From positions 1 through 64,000 of the forward strand of contig NZ_JACJPO010000047.1 in assembly GCF_014696105.1 (NCBI RefSeq): 64,000 nucleotides of DNA, in the 5' to 3' direction. This document shows, one piece after another, positions 52,750-61,904 of this stretch. The notes beneath the pieces were generated by a model. The model did not search any database. It saw only the letters and a list, made by a program, of their open reading frames with translations, and was not told where the DNA came from. The translations under genes and the position numbers were made by a program. Every line of letters begins with the position of its first letter. Within the stretch, counting starts at the first letter, position 1. This DNA comes from Microcoleus sp. FACHB-1515. Lineage in GTDB: Bacteria; Cyanobacteriota; Cyanobacteriia; Elainellales; Elainellaceae.

Positions 52750-55005
52750 ATGCAGGTTGCACCGATCGCGCAAGATCTCGTTTTGGTTGGGGGCGGGCAC
52801 AGTCACGCGATCGCCCTGAAGCAGTTTGGCATGAAACCGATTCCGGGTGTTCGTATCACTCTGATTACCGATGTGGTGCAAACGCCGTATTCGGGAATGC
52901 TGCCTGGATATGTCGCCGGACTGTATGACTTTGACGAGTGCCACATTGATTTGCGACCGCTGAGCAACTTTGCCCAAGCGCAAATCGTCGTCGATCGCGC
53001 CGTCGGACTTGATCTCGTCAATCAGCGCGTGATTTGTGCGAACCGTCCGCCGATCGCGTTCGATGTTTTGTCGATCGGCATTGGCAGTACGCCGACCGTC
53101 GCGCCCGTCCCCGGAGCAGACAAATACGCGATCGCCGTCAAACCGATCGCCAAATTTCTCGACCAATGGCAGAAAATTCTCGATCGCGTCCGTGAAAATC
53201 CGCAGGAGCCGTTGACGCTGGCGATCGTCGGGGGTGGCGCGGGCGGCGTGGAGCTAACGCTGGCAGTGCAGGCGAATTTGCAGCGAATTTATCAGCAGTG
53301 CGGTCAGCCTCCCGCAAATTTACAGGTGCATCTGGTGCATCGGGGCGATCGACTTTTGCCGAGCCGCAGCGCGACGTTTGCGCGAAAGGTCGAAAAACTG
53401 CTGCGCGATCGCAACGTTCATCTGCATCTAAACGAATCGGTGATCGAGGTGGAGCGCGATCGCATCCGCTGCGAATCAGGACTCGAAATCGAATGCGCTT
53501 TTGTCTTCTGGGTGACGCAGGCATCGGCAGCAACTTGGCTACGCGAGTCGGGTTTGGCAACCGATGAAGATGGCTTTGTGCTGGTGGATGACTGCTTGCG
53601 ATCGTCGCATCCGCAAATTTTCGCCGCTGGTGATGTCGCCACGATGCAAAATCATCCGCGCCCCAAAGCCGGAGTGTTTGCCGTCCGGCAAGGTCAGCCG
53701 CTCGCCCAAAACCTGCGTCGCGCCCTGCAAGGCGAATTGCTCCGCCCGTTTCAGCCGCAGAAGAACTATCTGATTTTGCTGGGAACTGGAACCGGAGCAG
53801 CGATCGCCTCTCGCGACCCGTTCTGCTTCGGTGCGGCGGGTTGGATTTGGAACTGGAAAGACCGGATCGATCGCCAGTTCATGCAGAAGTTCCGCGATCT
53901 GGAGCCGATGGGGTCAGAAGGCAGCGGGCAAACTTCCCAGAGCGGCAGCCGATGGGAGGCAGAACAGCCAGCGGTGATGCAGTGTGCGGGCTGTGGATCG
54001 AAGGTGGGCAGTGGAACGTTAGAAAGCGTTTTGCAGCGGTTGAAGCAGTCGGAGTGGTCGCAGCGGGAAGAGGTATTGATTGGGCTAGATGCGCCGGATG
54101 ATGCGGCTGTCGTGCGAGTTCCGAGCGATCGCGTCCTCGTCCAGACGATCGATTACTTTCGCGATTTGGTGAACGATCCGTATCTATTCGGACAAATTGC
54201 GACGAATCACTGCCTGAGCGATCTATTTGCGATGGGAGCGAGTCCGCAAAGTGCCCTGGCGATCGCCACCTTACCCAGAGCGATCGAGTCGAAGCAGGAA
54301 GAAACGCTGTATGCGCTGATGGCGGGGGCGATCGACGTTCTCAATCAGGCCAATGCGGTTTTGGTAGGCGGACACACGATCGAGGGGACAGAACTGGCGT
54401 TTGGCCTGACCTGTAACGGTTTTGCGCTGCCCGATCGCCTGCTGCGAAAAAGCGGAATGCAAATTGGGGACGCGCTGATTTTGACGAAAGCGATCGGGAC
54501 GGGGACGCTGTTTGCGGCGGATATGCGGTTGCAGGCGAAAGGCCGCTGGATCGAAGGGGCGATCGCTTCGATGCTGCAATCGAATCAAGCCGCTGCCAGC
54601 GTTCTGCAAGCGCATCACGCGAATGCCTGCACGGACGTAACAGGCTTCGGGCTATTGGGACATTTAGCCGAAATGGTGCAGGCGTCAAACGTTTCGGTGT
54701 CGCTGCAACTGGAGGCGATCGCGCTATTGGATGGAGCCGTCACGACTGCCACACAGGGAATTTTGAGTTCGCTGCATCCACAGAATTCGCGGGTCGATCG
54801 CCTCGTTCACACCGCACTCCGACAGCATCCGCACTATCCGCTCTTGTTCGATCCGCAGACAGCGGGCGGCTTGCTGGCAAGCGTTCCGCAAGCAGAAGCG
54901 ATCGCCTGTTTGGAAACGCTCATCGCCAAAGGCTACACCCACAGCCGCATCATCGGGCAAGTTCTGCCGCCATCCAAGCAAGCAGCGATTACGATCGAAT
55001 CATGA
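52750..55005 (+). CDS. selD: Fusion of FAD/NAD(P) pyridine nucleotide-disulfide oxidoreductase and selenophosphate synthase
   Basis: A 751-aa bifunctional protein. Residues 1-385 are a two-dinucleotide-binding flavoprotein domain (VLVGGGHSHAI; AIVGGGAGGVEL; IFAAGDVATMQNHPRPKAGV), like type II NADH dehydrogenase-related proteins. Residues 400-751 are SelD, making selenophosphate from selenide and ATP. The active-site motif reads CAGCGSK (C415 and K418 correspond to C17 and K20 of E. coli SelD; the second cysteine there is serine here). DDAAV and FAMGASP motifs follow. It overlaps the next gene, selU, by 4 bp. The fused domain may supply reduced selenium (inference). Confidence 0.93.
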   Translation: MQVAPIAQDLVLVGGGHSHAIALKQFGMKPIPGVRITLITDVVQTPYSGMLPGYVAGLYDFDECHIDLRPLSNFAQAQIVVDRAVGLDLVNQRVICANRPPIAFDVLSIGIGSTPTVAPVPGADKYAIAVKPIAKFLDQWQKILDRVRENPQEPLTLAIVGGGAGGVELTLAVQANLQRIYQQCGQPPANLQVHLVHRGDRLLPSRSATFARKVEKLLRDRNVHLHLNESVIEVERDRIRCESGLEIECAFVFWVTQASAATWLRESGLATDEDGFVLVDDCLRSSHPQIFAAGDVATMQNHPRPKAGVFAVRQGQPLAQNLRRALQGELLRPFQPQKNYLILLGTGTGAAIASRDPFCFGAAGWIWNWKDRIDRQFMQKFRDLEPMGSEGSGQTSQSGSRWEAEQPAVMQCAGCGSKVGSGTLESVLQRLKQSEWSQREEVLIGLDAPDDAAVVRVPSDRVLVQTIDYFRDLVNDPYLFGQIATNHCLSDLFAMGASPQSALAIATLPRAIESKQEETLYALMAGAIDVLNQANAVLVGGHTIEGTELAFGLTCNGFALPDRLLRKSGMQIGDALILTKAIGTGTLFAADMRLQAKGRWIEGAIASMLQSNQAAASVLQAHHANACTDVTGFGLLGHLAEMVQASNVSVSLQLEAIALLDGAVTTATQGILSSLHPQNSRVDRLVHTALRQHPHYPLLFDPQTAGGLLASVPQAEAIACLETLIAKGYTHSRIIGQVLPPSKQAAITIES

Positions 55006-56033
55006 CAGCGATCGTCGAATTTTTAGCGTTAGATCACCCGATTCTCGATGTGCGGAGTCCGGGCGAGTTCGCGCAGGCGCATATTCCGGGCGCGATCAGT
55101 TTTCCGCTGTTCACGGACGAGGAGCGGGCGCAAGTTGGCATTTGCTACAAGCAGGAGGGACGCGATCGCGCTGTCGAACTCGGTTTTGCGATCGCAGGCG
55201 GCAAATTCGCCGGATTCATCGCTCAGGCAAGGGAAATTGCGCCCGATCGCCAAGTGCGGCTGCACTGCTGGCGCGGCGGAATGCGAAGCGGGGCGCTCGC
55301 CTGGGTGCTGGGCATGGCCGGATTTGAAGTGACGACGCTCAAAGGCGGCTACAAGGCGTTTCGGCACTGGGCAATGCGGCAGAACGATCGATCGCTCTCC
55401 GTCGTGACGCTGGGCGGCATGACCGGAACGGGCAAAACGAACATTCTGGCGGCACTGGCGGCGGCAGGCGAGCAGGTGCTTGACCTTGAAGCGATCGCCA
55501 ATCATCGCGGCAGCAGCTACGGGGCGTTGGGCTTGCCACCGCAGCCGAGTACTGAGCAGTTTGAAAATCTGATTGCAATGCAGTGGGCGAAATTCGATCG
55601 CGATCGACCCGTTTGGATCGAAGCGGAAAGTCGCGGCATCGGTCGCTGTCGCATTCCAATTGGCATTTTCAATCAGATGAAACAAGCGCCGATTTTGCAG
55701 ATTGTCCGTTCGCGATCGGAACGCCTCAAGTTATTAGTTGAAATGTACGGCACGGCTGAAATTGAAGAATTAGTAACCGCAACCGATCGCATTCGCAAAC
55801 ATTTGGGCGGCTTGCGAACTCAGCAGGCGATCGATTTGCTTCGACAGAAAAAACTTGCAGAAGCATTTGATATTGTGCTGGACTATTACGACAAAACCTA
55901 TCAGTATGACCTGGAGAAACGTCGGATTTTTGTTCATACGATCGATGTCACCAATTGCAGCGATCGCGAAAGTGCATTGCGACTGATAAAAGCGCATCAG
56001 CAGTTAATTGAATCAGCGATCGCAGTGTCTTAA
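55002..56033 (+). CDS. selU: tRNA 2-selenouridine synthase
   Basis: MnmH/SelU converts 2-thiouridine to 2-selenouridine at the tRNA wobble position using selenophosphate. The 343-aa protein has a rhodanese-like domain (1-125) with catalytic C89 in LHCWRGGMRSG, and a P-loop NTPase-like domain with GGMTGTGKT at 138-146. It overlaps selD by 4 bp (ATGA), pointing to translational coupling. No selA or selB is visible in the window, so selenium here appears directed at tRNA rather than selenocysteine, as far as the window shows. Confidence 0.95.
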   Translation: MTAIVEFLALDHPILDVRSPGEFAQAHIPGAISFPLFTDEERAQVGICYKQEGRDRAVELGFAIAGGKFAGFIAQAREIAPDRQVRLHCWRGGMRSGALAWVLGMAGFEVTTLKGGYKAFRHWAMRQNDRSLSVVTLGGMTGTGKTNILAALAAAGEQVLDLEAIANHRGSSYGALGLPPQPSTEQFENLIAMQWAKFDRDRPVWIEAESRGIGRCRIPIGIFNQMKQAPILQIVRSRSERLKLLVEMYGTAEIEELVTATDRIRKHLGGLRTQQAIDLLRQKKLAEAFDIVLDYYDKTYQYDLEKRRIFVHTIDVTNCSDRESALRLIKAHQQLIESAIAVS

Positions 56034-56035
56034 AA

Positions 56036-56980
56036 ATGGAAGCTTCTAACCTCTTACGCAAACTAGCACAGCGATTATTTGATGATCCGATCGAGCAAGC
56101 TGGCTTCATTGATGCGCTCATTCAGCCACAGCCGTTTTCACCTTGCATTTTGTGGTGTCACGATCGCCCGATCGAGCCACCTTTTGAAGTCATTGAACCG
56201 CTATCCTGGCAGCCGAAATTTGTCGATCGATTAGCCATTGGCACAAAACCTGGACAGAACGTTTTGCATCAGCAAGGCGATTTTTACTGTCTCGATTTCT
56301 CTTCGGTGTTTGCGGCTTCTGTTTTGCAGGCGATCGAGCAACCCATCTCGATTGCGCTGGATATGTGCGCCTCTCCGGGTGGCAAAAGTATCTTTGCGTG
56401 GCAAGCTCTACAGCCGGAATTACTGCTTTGTAATGAAGTAATCGGCAAGCGGATCGGCGCACTCGTCTCAAACCTGAAGCGCTGCCGAATTCAGCAGAGT
56501 GCAACGCTGAATGTTGATTCTCAGATTTTGGCAAACGAGATTGCGGGCGCGATCGATCTGGTAATCGTGGATGCACCTTGCACAGGTCAATCTTTGCTGG
56601 CAAAAGGTGACAAAGCCCTCGGATGTTTTCATCCGGTCAATATCAACAAAAACGCCAATCGGCAAAAGCGAATTTTGGCAAACTCGGCTCAGATTGTTGC
56701 GCCACAATGTTACTTAGCCTACATGACTTGTGCCTATTCACTAGAAGAAAATGAACAGGTTGCAGAATGGTTGCTGAGCAAGTTTCCGCAGTTTGAAGCG
56801 ATCGAAATCCCCCATCTTGCAAGCTATCGATCGCACCTGACAAACTTGCCTTGTTACCGCTTATTTCCGCAGTTTAAATTAGGAGCAGGCAGCTTCACGA
56901 TTTTGCTGCAAAATCAAGCGGAAGGGAAGCGATCGTCTTTGTCCGATCAGTTTTTATCTAAAGCAAGATTTATATCCTGA
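56036..56980 (+). CDS. RsmB/NOP2-family RNA (cytosine-5) methyltransferase
   Basis: A 314-aa Nsun-type methyltransferase. SAM motif I is DMCASPGGKS (109-118), motif IV DAPC has C182, and the catalytic motif VI TC lies at T231-C232 in MTCAYSLEENEQV. It lacks the N-terminal NusB-like domain of RsmB, so the target (rRNA or tRNA) is unclear. It follows selU by 2 bp and precedes the phosphoesterase with a 1-bp stop/start overlap, suggesting one operon from selD to the phosphoesterase. Confidence 0.88.
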   Translation: MEASNLLRKLAQRLFDDPIEQAGFIDALIQPQPFSPCILWCHDRPIEPPFEVIEPLSWQPKFVDRLAIGTKPGQNVLHQQGDFYCLDFSSVFAASVLQAIEQPISIALDMCASPGGKSIFAWQALQPELLLCNEVIGKRIGALVSNLKRCRIQQSATLNVDSQILANEIAGAIDLVIVDAPCTGQSLLAKGDKALGCFHPVNINKNANRQKRILANSAQIVAPQCYLAYMTCAYSLEENEQVAEWLLSKFPQFEAIEIPHLASYRSHLTNLPCYRLFPQFKLGAGSFTILLQNQAEGKRSSLSDQFLSKARFIS

Positions 56981-57444
56981 TGGCTGCAAAAATTGGCGTT
57001 ATTTCAGATACACATGGTTTGGTTCGCCCAGAAGCGATCGACGCACTTCGAGGCTGCGAATTAATTCTTCATGCAGGCGATATTGGCAAGCCGGAGGTGT
57101 TAGAAAAACTGCGATCGATCGCGCCTGTAATTGCGGTGCGCGGCAACAACGATAAAGGCGATTGGGCAGAAGCCATTCCGGAGCAGGAAACGCTGCAAAT
57201 TGAAGCCGTTTCGATTCATCTGCTGCACATTATTCAAGAGCTTTCGATCGTGCCGCAATCAGCAGGAATTCACCTGATCATCAGCGGCCATTCACATAAA
57301 CCTTTGATTCAAGAGCGCGCCGGCGTTTTGTATCTCAATCCCGGCAGCGCGGGGCCGCGAAGATTTAAGCTGCCTGTGTCGATCGCCCATCTCCAAATTT
57401 GCGATCGCCAAGTCCAAGCCGAAATCATCGAACTCCCGGTTTAA
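56980..57444 (+). CDS. YfcE/MJ0936-type metallophosphoesterase
   Basis: A 154-aa calcineurin-like phosphoesterase of the YfcE family. Metal-binding motifs are D10-x-H12 (ISDTHG), GD (HAGDIG), GNND (RGNNDKGD) and GHSH (SGHSHKP). Small members hydrolyse phosphodiester model substrates or 2',3'-cNMPs; the natural substrate is not known. It shares one base with the upstream methyltransferase stop and overlaps the convergent kinase gene by 4 bp. Confidence 0.9.
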   Translation: MAAKIGVISDTHGLVRPEAIDALRGCELILHAGDIGKPEVLEKLRSIAPVIAVRGNNDKGDWAEAIPEQETLQIEAVSIHLLHIIQELSIVPQSAGIHLIISGHSHKPLIQERAGVLYLNPGSAGPRRFKLPVSIAHLQICDRQVQAEIIELPV

Positions 57445-58688
57445 TCTTCTTCTGCCGACAGCCGCGATCGCAGGGCGAGCAGTGCCGTCCCAAACGCTGC
57501 TTCGGTTTGCGGCGATCGACAGACCGGAACCTTGAGCAGGCGCGATCGGATCTGCATCCACACGTCATTTTTCGCGCCGCCGCCTGCGGTGTAAATCGAT
57601 CGCACAGGTGTCGCTCCCAGTTCGATCAGCAGATGGTAGCCGCGTGCTTCAATTTGGGCGATGCCTTGCAGCAAACCGTGCAGAAATTCTACTGGATCGG
57701 CGGGGCGCGGTTCCAGTCGCGGCGGCAAGTCGGGATCGTTGATCGGAAAGCGATCGCCCGGTTGCAGCAGCGGATAGTAGTTGAGCAGGCTGGGCGGATC
57801 GATCGCGATTTGGGCACTGAGGCGATCGAGTTCGGCATCGGTGAAAAACTGACGCAGCACGGCTCCCCCGGTGTTCGATGCGCCGCCGACCAGCCACAGA
57901 TCGCCGTAACGATGGCTGTAGATGCCGTAGCGGGTATCGTCTACTCGCGTTTCGCTCAGCAGCTTCAGTACCAAAGTGGAACCCAACGAGGTGACGGCTT
58001 CACCCGGAAATTGCGCTCCGCTGGCAAGAAAGGCGGCAATGCTGTCGGTCGTTCCGGCGCAAACGTGACAGTCAGGCGGAAAGCCAAAGCGATCGCGCAA
58101 ATCCGGCAGGACAGGGGCGATCGGTGTTCCGGGCGCAACCACTTGAGGCAGATGAATTGGAAAATCGGGCATCCAGTCGGGATAGCGCAGGTCGCCCACG
58201 TCATAGCCGAGTTTGAGGGCGTTGTGGTAGTCGCTGATCCCCAATTGGCCGTGTAGACAAAAGCCCAGCCAGTCCGCCTGATGCAGAAAATAAGCGGGCG
58301 GAGCGATCGCCCCCTCATGCAGCCACCACAGCAGTTTCGCCAAGCTGGAAGTCGCGCTGACAACCGTGTGATCGGCAGGCGCGATCGATCGAACGCGATC
58401 GAGAACGGCGGATCCTCGCGCATCGCTGTAGAGCAACGGTTCTGCCAGCGGTTCACCTGCTGCATCGCAAATCAAAACGGTGGAAGACGTGCCGTTGATG
58501 GCGATCGCTCGCACCTGCTCTCGCAGTCCAGCCGGAATCTGTTCAATCAAATCAAACAAACTCGATCGCCAAAGCTGCCAGTTCGTCGGCTGATCGATCG
58601 CCACATTGACGGTCGCTTGAATCGTTTGGGCAGCGTCAATCACAACGGCGCGACTGCCGGACGTGCCAAAGTCAATGCCGAGATACAT
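57441..58688 (-). CDS. FGGY-family sugar kinase (D-ribulose/xylulose kinase-like)
   Basis: A 415-aa carbohydrate kinase of the actin-like FGGY family. The N-terminal phosphate-1 motif is YLGIDFGTSGSRAVVID; the catalytic aspartate is in GTTDSIAAF; TAGGGAKNDVWMQIRS lies in the C-terminal domain. The rather short length and the pattern resemble cyanobacterial and plant xylulokinase-1/D-ribulose kinase proteins. Substrate assignment is by that resemblance. ATG codons at 58691 and 58688 are adjacent. Its start overlaps the end of the upstream SGNH gene by 17 bp. Confidence 0.84.
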   Translation of the reverse strand: MYLGIDFGTSGSRAVVIDAAQTIQATVNVAIDQPTNWQLWRSSLFDLIEQIPAGLREQVRAIAINGTSSTVLICDAAGEPLAEPLLYSDARGSAVLDRVRSIAPADHTVVSATSSLAKLLWWLHEGAIAPPAYFLHQADWLGFCLHGQLGISDYHNALKLGYDVGDLRYPDWMPDFPIHLPQVVAPGTPIAPVLPDLRDRFGFPPDCHVCAGTTDSIAAFLASGAQFPGEAVTSLGSTLVLKLLSETRVDDTRYGIYSHRYGDLWLVGGASNTGGAVLRQFFTDAELDRLSAQIAIDPPSLLNYYPLLQPGDRFPINDPDLPPRLEPRPADPVEFLHGLLQGIAQIEARGYHLLIELGATPVRSIYTAGGGAKNDVWMQIRSRLLKVPVCRSPQTEAAFGTALLALRSRLSAEED

Positions 58689-59622
58689 CATGCGCTTCGA
58701 TCGCCTGTTTGAGAACCTGACTGACAAGCTGATTGCCTGCGATGCTCAGGTGGATCGAGTCGTAATATAGCGCGGCGGGATGCGGTGCGGTTTGGAAGCG
58801 ATCGAGCAAATCAATGTAGGAAATTTGTCGCTGAACGGTCAAATCTTGCAGGCGTTGCCGTGCCTGCATTTCATAGTCGCGACTGCCCTCTAGTTCGCGT
58901 CGCAAGGGTATCATTGCCAAAATGAAAGCGGCATTGGCTTGAGCGGCGAGGGCGGCAATCTGCGCGATCGCCTGCAAATTCACCCCGACAATATCGCCGG
59001 ATTCGGCAATCGGCGGCACGGTGGGCGATCGATAGCGGCGAATCAGTTCCGCGATCGCCAAAAGCGGCTTGCGGCTGGGATAGTGGCGATCGCGCCCGAC
59101 AATGCCCGGATTGGGAGGAGACCCAAACAGATCGTCGGTGTTAATCAGCAGCACAACAACCTGCGACTCAAAGCAGCCAAACCGCTTCAGATAAGCAAGT
59201 TCGTTGCGCGGCGACCAAGAACTTGCGGAGGCGTTCAGCACTTCGATCGCGCCTTTGAGCGATCGGCAAATCTGTTCGGAAATCAAATCGGCTTGATCGT
59301 GACGACTGCCAAAGGCGATCGAATCGCCCAGCAGCAGGACGCGCAGCGCATCCGGTGGACGAGTTGGACAAATGGCTGGACTCCGCATCGAAAAAGCGTT
59401 AATCGCAATGCGCTTGCCGAAGCGTCGGCAGGTTTGATTGGGCGCAAGCAGATAGCCAATTTGGTCATCGGCAAGGTAGAGCAGTGGATTTCCCAGGCCA
59501 AAGCATCGCAACAGCAGTTCGATCGCCACTCCCACCCCAATTGCCGCCCAAGCAATTCCACTCACCGTCATAGCAAGATTTCTTTTACGAAAGGGCAATG
59601 GCGATCGAAAGTCGCTGGGCAT
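58672..59622 (-). CDS. Membrane-anchored SGNH/GDSL-like hydrolase
   Basis: A 316-aa protein with a basic N-terminus, one membrane helix (about 18-40) and an outward SGNH-type domain. The nucleophile motif is LLLGDSIAFG (S101), Asn in the central block (LLINTDDLFG) and the C-terminal DSIHLSIAGN supplies Asp and His. It resembles SGNH esterases acting on acyl groups of surface glycans, but the substrate is unknown. Start at 59622 or 59571 (both ATG). It overlaps the FGGY kinase by 17 bp and may be co-transcribed with it. Confidence 0.8.
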   Translation of the reverse strand: MPSDFRSPLPFRKRNLAMTVSGIAWAAIGVGVAIELLLRCFGLGNPLLYLADDQIGYLLAPNQTCRRFGKRIAINAFSMRSPAICPTRPPDALRVLLLGDSIAFGSRHDQADLISEQICRSLKGAIEVLNASASSWSPRNELAYLKRFGCFESQVVVLLINTDDLFGSPPNPGIVGRDRHYPSRKPLLAIAELIRRYRSPTVPPIAESGDIVGVNLQAIAQIAALAAQANAAFILAMIPLRRELEGSRDYEMQARQRLQDLTVQRQISYIDLLDRFQTAPHPAALYYDSIHLSIAGNQLVSQVLKQAIEAHDVSRH

Positions 59623-59682
59623 TCTAGGCTCAAGCTCGATCGCACCATTCGATCGAGCGAGGCCGAGTGGGGTACTGCGTTC

Positions 59683-60408
59683 ATGTTGATTCAAAAAGTT
59701 CCGATCGCCACACTGCAAAAAATTAGAGCGCATCTTCAGCCCGCCCTCAAGCTGGAGATGCCGCCGATCGCGGATGAACCACCCGATTCGATCGCAGGCT
59801 TGAGCGATTTGTTTGCTCGCAGTTTCGATCCAGTTCCCGCACAAGGCTGGCAGTTGAGCGCGATCGATCCCGGTGCGGTGTTGAGCAAACTGCCGGGACT
59901 CCAGCTTCAGCCGCACTATCGACTGGTGGGCTATCTGTGGCGAGACGATCGTGGCAGTCGCGGAAAAGTTTGGGCAGTGCCGATCGATCGCGCCACCACA
60001 ATCGAACTGGAGCGGGCAATTGTGCGATCGGATGCTGCTGCGCCGCCTTGTCCGCCTGCCGCCCTGCCCGACTGGATGCAGGCCATTGAGGGCGATCGAT
60101 CGCCCGGATCGTTTCTGATTGCTTCCTTGCTGCGGCGCGAACTGCAAGAGTGGGGAGCCAGCGGAACTTACCAAGACTGGAGCTATCATCGCCTGATCGA
60201 TCGCGTCCCGATCGCCCTACAGCAAGCGGTGGGAGCCGATCGCCTGCAAGATTTGTCACCGCGCTTGCGCCGAATGCCCGATCGCCGCGTGGCCGTTGAA
60301 TTTTTCACCTGTCGAATGCTGTCTCCGGTGCAGATTTTTCGCCATGTGGATTTGTTTAGCGCGGCAGACTACACGGTAAGCAGTCTCGATCGCGAAGTTC
60401 TGCTGTGA
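59683..60408 (+). CDS. Uncharacterised protein (241 aa)
   Basis: I do not recognise the family. It is a soluble protein rich in Ala, Arg and Pro, with no signal peptide, membrane helix or obvious catalytic motif. Features visible: PHYRLVGYLWRDDRGSRGKVW (about 79-99), a proline-rich loop near 122-128, and WSYHRLIDRVPIALQQ (about 168-185). The ATG at 59683 is chosen because the frame upstream runs antisense across the SGNH gene and lacks protein-like composition. It is divergent from the SGNH gene and convergent with the sugar-binding lipoprotein gene, 12 bp away. Confidence 0.65.
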   Translation: MLIQKVPIATLQKIRAHLQPALKLEMPPIADEPPDSIAGLSDLFARSFDPVPAQGWQLSAIDPGAVLSKLPGLQLQPHYRLVGYLWRDDRGSRGKVWAVPIDRATTIELERAIVRSDAAAPPCPPAALPDWMQAIEGDRSPGSFLIASLLRRELQEWGASGTYQDWSYHRLIDRVPIALQQAVGADRLQDLSPRLRRMPDRRVAVEFFTCRMLSPVQIFRHVDLFSAADYTVSSLDREVLL

Positions 60409-60420
60409 GCAGCAAGCGAA

Positions 60421-61668
60421 TCAGTTCGCTCCCAAAATCAAATTCAGTCGCCGCTGAGCATTGGCAAGCGCCTCGCTCGGCGTTTGTTTTTGCAGCAAAA
60501 CGGCTTCGATCGCTCGTCCCAAGCTGTCCGAAATGCGATTGTATCCGGGGGCGATCGGGCGCGATCGTCCGGTTTCGGCCTGATCGAGAAAAACGCTCAA
60601 AGCAGGCTGTTGGCGGACGAATGCTTGATAGTCGGGACTTTGGCGCGATCGCAAATTCACGGGCAAATATCCGGTTCCGATCGCCCACTGCGTCTGAAAT
60701 TCCTCACTCAAGACAAATTCGGCAAACGTAAAGGCGGCTCGTTCGCGATCGGGCGTGGTTTTGAGAATGAACAAATTCTCGCCGCCGATGCTCGTAGACG
60801 GCTTTTCGCCAACCGGAATCGGCATGACGGCAAAATCCACTCCGGTCGGCTGCAACTGTCCCAAAGTCCAGGGGCCAGTTAGCTGCATTGCCACTTTGCC
60901 TGTCAAGAAGCGATCGAGTTCATAACCCCGCTCCGGCTCCGACAGGACGGCAGACTCGTCCTGCACCAAATCCTGCCAAAGTTGCAGCGCAGCTTCGGCG
61001 GATGGCGTTGCCAGGTTGAGATGTCCATCGGCGTCAAACAGTTCGCCGTTCGCGCTCCACAAGAAAGAGAGCCACATAAACACCGACCATTCGCCTTTGC
61101 CCAGCGGCAGCAAAATTCCGTGTCGATCGCTTGCCGTTAGCTGCTTTGCCACCTGCCGCAGTTCGTCCCAGGTGCGCGGCAAATCTTCAATTCCGGCAGC
61201 TTCAAACAGGCTCGGTCGGTAGAAAATCCCGACATTATTGACGCCAAACGGAACTGACCAGGTGTGCCCTTCCCACTGCATCGACTCAAACAGAGCCGGA
61301 TCGATCTCGGCTTTGAGCGGCGATCGATCCAGCCAATCTTCGATCGATCGAATCGCATCGAGTTCGACCAACTGTCCGGTAATCGTCGGCGCAAACCACA
61401 GCAAATCCGGCTGAGCATTGCCGACCACAGCGGCGAGAATTTTCGGCATCTGCTGATCGCCCTGTCCGGCATAGATCGATTCCACTTGAATTTGCGGATG
61501 CGTCGCGTTAAATCGATCGACCAGCGTTTGCAGCACATCGCGATTTGGCGGCGGATTGACGCCCTGCCACAAGGTCAGGTGAATCACGTTGTCATTCGGC
61601 GCAGGCTGACAGGCGGTGAGCAGCAGCACGAGGCTGAGCGCGAATTTGGCGATCGATTGCCACATCAC
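60421..61668 (-). CDS. Extracellular solute-binding lipoprotein, sugar ABC transporter type
   Basis: A 415-aa periplasmic binding protein of family 1 (maltose/multiple sugar type). The signal peptide ends in a lipobox LLTAC (C20), so it should be a lipid-anchored exoplasmic protein. The pattern LTLWQG at the start, PDLLWFAPTIT, WSVPFGVNNVGIFYR and EFQTQWAIGTGYLPV near the C-terminus is typical. No permease or ATPase gene is adjacent, so it works with components encoded elsewhere, a common arrangement in cyanobacteria. Ligand unknown; a glucosylglycerol or oligosaccharide ligand is possible. Confidence 0.88.
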   Translation of the reverse strand: MMWQSIAKFALSLVLLLTACQPAPNDNVIHLTLWQGVNPPPNRDVLQTLVDRFNATHPQIQVESIYAGQGDQQMPKILAAVVGNAQPDLLWFAPTITGQLVELDAIRSIEDWLDRSPLKAEIDPALFESMQWEGHTWSVPFGVNNVGIFYRPSLFEAAGIEDLPRTWDELRQVAKQLTASDRHGILLPLGKGEWSVFMWLSFLWSANGELFDADGHLNLATPSAEAALQLWQDLVQDESAVLSEPERGYELDRFLTGKVAMQLTGPWTLGQLQPTGVDFAVMPIPVGEKPSTSIGGENLFILKTTPDRERAAFTFAEFVLSEEFQTQWAIGTGYLPVNLRSRQSPDYQAFVRQQPALSVFLDQAETGRSRPIAPGYNRISDSLGRAIEAVLLQKQTPSEALANAQRRLNLILGAN

Positions 61669-61764
61669 TGAATTCTCATCGGTTTGTTCTTCATTATTTC
61701 GCGATCGCGGCGTTCAGGCGCTAGGGGTTAGCGGAACAGCCGACACCCAACACCCATTTCCGAC

Positions 61765-61770
61765 TATGAT
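61765..61770 (+). promoter_or_regulatory. Probable -10 element of petN
   Basis: TATGAT lies 42 bp before the petN ATG. No strong -35 hexamer is visible at the expected spacing. Confidence 0.5.
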
Positions 61771-61811
61771 CAAATGTGAACGAACTTGAATTCACTGATT
61801 CACATCACGCT

Positions 61812-61901
61812 ATGGATATCTTGACGCTGGGCTGGGTTTCGCTGCTGGTGGTTTTCACCTTTTCGGTTTCGCTGGTCGTCTGGGGTCGCAACGGTTTCTA
61901 A
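61812..61901 (+). CDS. petN: Cytochrome b6f complex subunit VIII (PetN)
   Basis: A 29-aa one-helix subunit of the cytochrome b6f complex. The protein starts [12 protein letters not shown] and ends [10 protein letters not shown], matching the PetN consensus. It is too short for usual gene calls. A second tiny one-helix gene starts 4 bases after its stop codon. Confidence 0.96.
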   Translation: MDILTLGWVSLLVVFTFSVSLVVWGRNGF

Positions 61902-61904
61902 GGC

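Noticed and set aside
58939-59682. Upstream extension of the 241-residue unknown protein
   Set aside because: It runs antisense across the SGNH gene and has skewed arginine-rich composition; the ATG at 59683 is the better start.
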